Part shown: piece after piece, positions 13,261 to 16,328 of the stretch | Layout: each line of letters begins with the position of its first letter | Position numbering within the stretch: position 1 is the first letter of the stretch | From: an uncultured Pseudoflavonifractor sp. | GTDB taxonomy: Bacteria > Bacillota > Clostridia > Oscillospirales > Oscillospiraceae | DNA length: 16,328 nucleotides | Direction of reading: 5' to 3' | Assembly: GCA_904419835.1 (NCBI GenBank) | Contig: CAJFTA010000066.1 | Location: forward strand, 1-16,328 | Translations under genes and position numbers: made by a program | Notes under the pieces: generated by a model | The model's input: the letters and a program-made list of their open reading frames with translations, nothing else | Databases searched by the model: none | What the model was told of the DNA's origin: nothing

Positions 13261-14802
13261 ATGTCCCATCAGCTTGTCGTTGTCCTGGACTTTGGCGGTC
13301 AGTATAACCAGCTCATCGCGCGCCGGGTGCGCGAGTGCGGCGTCTACTGTGAAGTCAAGCCCTACACCACCCCCCTGGAGCAGATTAAGGCCGTGGCGCC
13401 CATCGGCATCATTTTTACCGGCGGCCCCAACAGCGTCTATGACGAAAAGGCCCCCCATGTGGACCCGGAGATTTTTAAGCTGGGCATCCCCGTGCTGGGC
13501 ATCTGTTACGGCTGCCAGCTCATGGCCCACACTCTGGGCGGTCAGGTAACCGCCGCTCAGGATGACTCCGCCCGGGAATACGGCAAGACGGAGACCTATT
13601 ACAACACCGACTGCAAGATTTTCAAGGGTCTGCCCGCTCAGGGCATCTCCTGGATGAGCCACGGCGACTATATGGCCAAGGTTCCCCAGGGCTTTGATCT
13701 GGTGGCCCATTCCGATGCCTGCCCCAATGTGGCCATTGCCGACGAGGCCCGTGGCTTCTACGGCGTGCAGTACCACCCTGAGGTCAACCACACGGAGAAC
13801 GGCGTGGCCATGATCCGCAACTTCCTCTACGAGGTCTGCGGCGCTTCCGGCGACTGGACCATGGGCGACTACAAGAACACCGCCATCCGGGAGATCCGGG
13901 AGAAGGTTGGCGACGGCAGGGTGCTGCTGGCCCTCAGCGGCGGCGTGGACTCCTCCGTGGTGGCCGCCCTGCTGGCAGAGGCGGTGGGTCGTCAGCTCAC
14001 CTGCGTGTTTGTGGACCACGGCCTCATGCGCAAGGACGAGGGCGACGAGGTGGAGCAGGCTTTTGCCCGCTGGGACATCAACTTTGTCCGGGTGGACGCT
14101 GAGACCCGCTTCCTTCTGAAGCTGGCCGGCGTGACCGAGCCGGAGCGCAAGCGCAAGATCATCGGCGAGGAGTTTATCCGGGTCTTCGAGGAGGAGGCCA
14201 AGAAGATCGGCGCCGTGGATTTCCTGGCCCAGGGCACCATCTACCCCGATGTCATCGAGTCCGGCGCCGGCGACGCCGCTGTCATCAAGTCCCACCACAA
14301 CGTGGGCGGCCTGCCTGACTACGTGGACTTTAAGGAGATCATCGAGCCCCTGCGCCTGCTGTTCAAGGACGAGGTCCGCCAGCTGGGCCGGGAGCTGGGC
14401 CTGCCTGAGTATCTGGTGTCCCGCCAGCCCTTCCCCGGCCCCGGCCTTGCCATCCGCATCATCGGCGACATCACCAAGGAGAAGGCCGACACCCTCCGGG
14501 AGGCTGACTTCATCTTCCGCGATGAGATCGCCAAGGCCGGCCTGGACGGCGGCATTAATCAGTACTTTGCCGTCCTGACCAACACCCGCTCCGTGGGCGT
14601 TATGGGCGACGGCCGCACCTATGACTATACTCTGGCCCTCCGGGCCGTCACCACCGACGACTTCATGACCGCCGACTGGGCCCGCATCCCCTACGAGGTG
14701 CTGGACCGGGTGTCCGTCCGCATCGTCAACGAGGTCAAGGGTATCAACCGCATCTGCTACGACATCACGTCCAAGCCCCCCGCCACGGTGGAATGGGAGT
14801 GA
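13261..14802 (+). CDS. guaA: GMP synthase (glutamine-hydrolysing)
   Basis: 513 residues, full length for the family. The enzyme converts XMP, ATP and glutamine to GMP in the last step of de novo guanine nucleotide synthesis. The class I glutamine amidotransferase domain (about 4-190) has the nucleophile C82 in GICYGCQ and the H172/E174 pair in QYHPEV. The ATP-pyrophosphatase domain (about 200-390) has the P-loop SGGVDSS (226-232) and GTIYPDVIES. The C-terminal dimerisation domain ends in KPPATVEWE as expected. The ATG at 13261 is chosen because AAGAAGG lies about 7 nt upstream and the protein then starts at the conserved VVVLDFGGQYNQLIARR. It forms its own transcription unit: possible promoter at 13162-13194 and terminator at 14907-14950. 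The second gene at 15279 is a glutaminase-less relative. Confidence 0.97.
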   Translation: MSHQLVVVLDFGGQYNQLIARRVRECGVYCEVKPYTTPLEQIKAVAPIGIIFTGGPNSVYDEKAPHVDPEIFKLGIPVLGICYGCQLMAHTLGGQVTAAQDDSAREYGKTETYYNTDCKIFKGLPAQGISWMSHGDYMAKVPQGFDLVAHSDACPNVAIADEARGFYGVQYHPEVNHTENGVAMIRNFLYEVCGASGDWTMGDYKNTAIREIREKVGDGRVLLALSGGVDSSVVAALLAEAVGRQLTCVFVDHGLMRKDEGDEVEQAFARWDINFVRVDAETRFLLKLAGVTEPERKRKIIGEEFIRVFEEEAKKIGAVDFLAQGTIYPDVIESGAGDAAVIKSHHNVGGLPDYVDFKEIIEPLRLLFKDEVRQLGRELGLPEYLVSRQPFPGPGLAIRIIGDITKEKADTLREADFIFRDEIAKAGLDGGINQYFAVLTNTRSVGVMGDGRTYDYTLALRAVTTDDFMTADWARIPYEVLDRVSVRIVNEVKGINRICYDITSKPPATVEWE

Positions 14803-14906
14803 GCTTCCAGCGGTGCAGCGCGATAAGCGCAGGCCCCGCCATGCCGCGCATGTCTCCGGGGTGAGCCGTTCTGCGCCTGCCCTGCACTCAGGCATGTAAC
14901 CAGCAA
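14803..14906. other. guaA 3' untranslated region with nested imperfect stems
   Basis: No gene is visible here. Short complementary segments are nested: GTGCAG (14813) with CTGCAC (14882), and GCAGGC (14829) with GCCTGC (14875). The transcript end could fold before the terminator. The pairing is weak and unsupported by any known RNA family that I recognise. Confidence 0.3.
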
Positions 14907-14950
14907 AGCCGCCCTGCTGATTTCTGAATCAGCGGGGCGGCTCCTTTTAT
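14907..14950 (+). terminator. guaA terminator
   Basis: A 16-bp stem with one G-T pair (14907-14922 with 14927-14942; core CAGCAGGGCGG on the complementary arm) and TCTG loop, followed by CCTTTTAT. It lies about 105 nt after the guaA stop and separates it from the second GMP synthase gene. Confidence 0.85.
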
Positions 14951-15132
14951 GTGCAAAGTCAGATATTTTCTATGCTTTTTCAGGAAAACTGCATTTATTT
15001 TCCATCATCTCCTGGCCTGCATCCGCGTCCGCGGTTGTACGCTTTCCTGAGCAGAGTTTGAGTTTGGCAATGTCATACGCGGCGTTCCTCAGAGCGTTTT
15101 CCCTGTATCCGCCCTCAAAGGTCAGGAAATCG
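14951..15132. other. AT-richer spacer without a supported gene
   Basis: This part of the 476-nt gap between the GMP synthase genes is less GC-rich than its surroundings. A minus-strand open frame (15221 to 14970, 83 codons from a GTG) includes the protein-like stretch FEGGYRENALRNAAYDIAKL but has no ribosome site and resembles no family I know. It also lies across the promoter and leader of the downstream gene. It may be a decayed gene. Confidence 0.4.
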
Positions 15133-15161
15133 TTGAATTTCCTGTGGTTCTGTGATATTAT
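15133..15161 (+). promoter_or_regulatory. Sigma-A promoter of the second GMP synthase gene
   Basis: TTGAAT (15133-15138) and TATTAT (15156-15161) are separated by exactly 17 nt in an AT-rich stretch, with transcription expected to start near 15168. This leaves a leader of about 110 nt before the ATG at 15279. A perfect TTGACA just downstream (15169-15174) has no suitable -10 at normal spacing. Confidence 0.6.
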
Positions 15162-15184
15162 TTCAATATTGACATATTTGAGGA

Positions 15185-15214
15185 ACTTTTTCCTGTGTAA
15201 ACACGGGGAAAAGT
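15185..15214 (+). promoter_or_regulatory. Leader hairpin upstream of the second GMP synthase gene
   Basis: ACTTTTTCCTGTGT (15185-15198) pairs with ACACGGGGAAAAGT (15201-15214), including two G-U pairs. No T-run follows, so it is not a terminator. It lies in the 5' leader about 65 nt before the start codon and might affect stability or regulation. No known purine-riboswitch consensus is visible. Confidence 0.4.
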
Positions 15215-15278
15215 GCTTCACGCCTGCGTACTGCCCAGTGGAAATAAATTAAATTCATTGCAACGAAGGAGGACCCAT

Positions 15279-16259
15279 ATGGAAAGCAACAAGCGTCCCG
15301 AGAGCATGGAACGAATCACTACCCCCGCCTTGGCCGAGGCCTTTATCGCCCAGCAGGTGGCCGACATTCAGGCACAGGTGGGCGACAAGAAGGTGCTGCT
15401 GGCCCTCAGCGGCGGCGTGGACTCCTCCGTGGTGGCCGCCCTGCTCATCAAGGCCATCGGTAAGCAGCTGGTGTGCGTCCACGTCAACCATGGCCTGCTT
15501 CGCAAGGGTGAGCCCGAGCAGGTGGTCAAGGTGTTCCGGGATGAGATGGACGCCAATCTGGTCTATGTGGATGCGGTGGATCGCTTCCTGGATAAGCTGG
15601 CCGGTGTGGCCGAGCCGGAAAAAAAGCGCAAGATCATCGGCGCCGAGTTCATCCGTGTGTTCGAGGAGGAGGCCCGCAAGCAGGAGGGCATCGAGTTCCT
15701 GGCCCAGGGCACCATTTACCCCGATATTCTGGAGAGCGGTCCCGTGAAGGCCCACCATAACGTGGGCGGCCTGCCCGAGGATCTGAAGTTTGAACTGGTG
15801 GAGCCTCTGAAGTTCCTCTTTAAGGACGAGGTCCGCGTGGTGGGCAAGGCGCTGGGTCTGCCTGACGGTATGGTGTTCCGCCAGCCCTTCCCCGGCCCCG
15901 GTCTGGGCGTCCGCTGCCTGGGCGCCATCACCCGTGACCGGCTGGAGGCTGTCCGGGAGTCCGACGCCATTCTGCGGGAGGAGTTTGCCAAAAACGGCCT
16001 CGAGGGCAAGGTGTGGCAGTACTTCACTGTCATCCCCGACTTCAAGTCTGTGGGTGTGCGGGACGATAAGCGCGCCGACGAGTGGCCGGTCATTATTCGT
16101 GCCGTCAATACCGTGGATGCCATGACCGCCACCGTGGAGGATGTGCCCTTCGCCCTGCTCCAGCACATCACCCAGCGCATCACCAGCGAAGTCCCTGGCG
16201 TCAACCGCGTCTGCTACGACCTGACGCCAAAGCCCACCGGCACCATTGAGTGGGAATGA
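15279..16259 (+). CDS. GMP synthase ATP-pyrophosphatase subunit (glutaminase domain absent)
   Basis: 326 residues, matching only the C-terminal two domains of GuaA, as in the separate GuaAb subunit of archaea. The ATP-pyrophosphatase domain has P-loop SGGVDSS (44-50), KRKIIGAEFIRVFEEEA and GTIYPDILESG. The XMP-binding/dimerisation part has FRQPFPGPGLGVRCLG and ends in KPTGTIEWE. It has no amidotransferase domain; its N-terminus (1-35) is a short, unrelated helix. The ATG at 15279 has a perfect AAGGAGG (15266-15272) 6 nt upstream. It should adenylate XMP but needs ammonia, either free or from another glutaminase. Similarity to guaA upstream is high, including a 54-nt identical stretch around the P-loop. 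It has its own promoter. Role as an ammonia-dependent backup or a specialised enzyme is inference. No confident terminator is seen in the last 69 bases. Confidence 0.93.
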   Translation: MESNKRPESMERITTPALAEAFIAQQVADIQAQVGDKKVLLALSGGVDSSVVAALLIKAIGKQLVCVHVNHGLLRKGEPEQVVKVFRDEMDANLVYVDAVDRFLDKLAGVAEPEKKRKIIGAEFIRVFEEEARKQEGIEFLAQGTIYPDILESGPVKAHHNVGGLPEDLKFELVEPLKFLFKDEVRVVGKALGLPDGMVFRQPFPGPGLGVRCLGAITRDRLEAVRESDAILREEFAKNGLEGKVWQYFTVIPDFKSVGVRDDKRADEWPVIIRAVNTVDAMTATVEDVPFALLQHITQRITSEVPGVNRVCYDLTPKPTGTIEWE

Positions 16260-16328
16260 CGCTCGAAACGGCGAAAACCCGCATGAATACAGGCTTTTTT
16301 GCCCGTCCATACTGCTCTTGATACTGGA

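Noticed and set aside
13240..14895. 551-codon minus-strand open frame opposite guaA
   Set aside because: guaA is certain on the plus strand; the opposite frame is a compositional shadow.
14970..15221. 83-codon minus-strand open frame between the GMP synthase genes
   Set aside because: GTG start without a ribosome site, no recognisable family, and overlap with a good plus-strand promoter and leader. It may be a decayed gene but is not supportable as a CDS.
16260..16328. Terminator after the second GMP synthase gene
   Set aside because: GGCGAAAA and TTTTTTGCC could pair around a long loop, but the stem is A/T-rich and short. It is not convincing before the window ends.

Overview
The window is GC-rich and reads like a chromosome segment of a high-GC gut Clostridia species (Oscillospiraceae, Flavonifractor/Lawsonibacter-like). 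This rests on AGGAGG-type ribosome sites, occasional GTG starts, strongly C/G-ending codons and the protein families present. The genus is an inference and cannot be proved from the sequence.

Layout. Positions 1-160 hold palindromes and a strong terminator of a gene outside the window. Positions 255-4785 (+) are a tight three-gene operon: an ABC ATPase, a secreted and membrane-anchored protein built of repeated beta-sandwich domains, and a MacB/FtsX-type permease. A bidirectional terminator at 4790-4821 separates it from a convergent two-gene operon (11662 down to 4728, -). That operon encodes a 1734-residue protein (SH3/Lsm-like N-terminus, two cold-shock-like domains, TPR helices, a beta-sandwich, a STAND-type P-loop NTPase and a likely winged helix), followed 2 nt later by a 575-residue P-loop NTPase with a C-terminal HEPN-like domain carrying an R-N-x3-H motif. 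This pair is the most interesting content: it combines RNA-binding folds, signalling NTPases and a possible HEPN ribonuclease, as in conflict or stress-response systems. I do not recognise it as a named system.

Positions 11836-13125 are a scar. The 3' end of an aldose 1-epimerase gene is joined, near 12178, to the broken end of a phage-type PAPS-reductase-family gene, which also carries a frameshift in a C6 run. Upstream of it is a small phage-like helix-turn-helix gene, with two tandem 20-bp operator-like repeats in front. Base and codon use differ from the neighbours, which suggests a decayed mobile-element insertion.

Positions 13261-16259 (+) are two GMP synthase genes: a complete guaA (amidotransferase plus ATP-pyrophosphatase) and, after a terminator and its own promoter and leader, a second copy that lacks the glutaminase domain. 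Both catalyse or partly catalyse XMP to GMP in purine synthesis. The second must use free ammonia, borrow a glutaminase from elsewhere, or have another acceptor.
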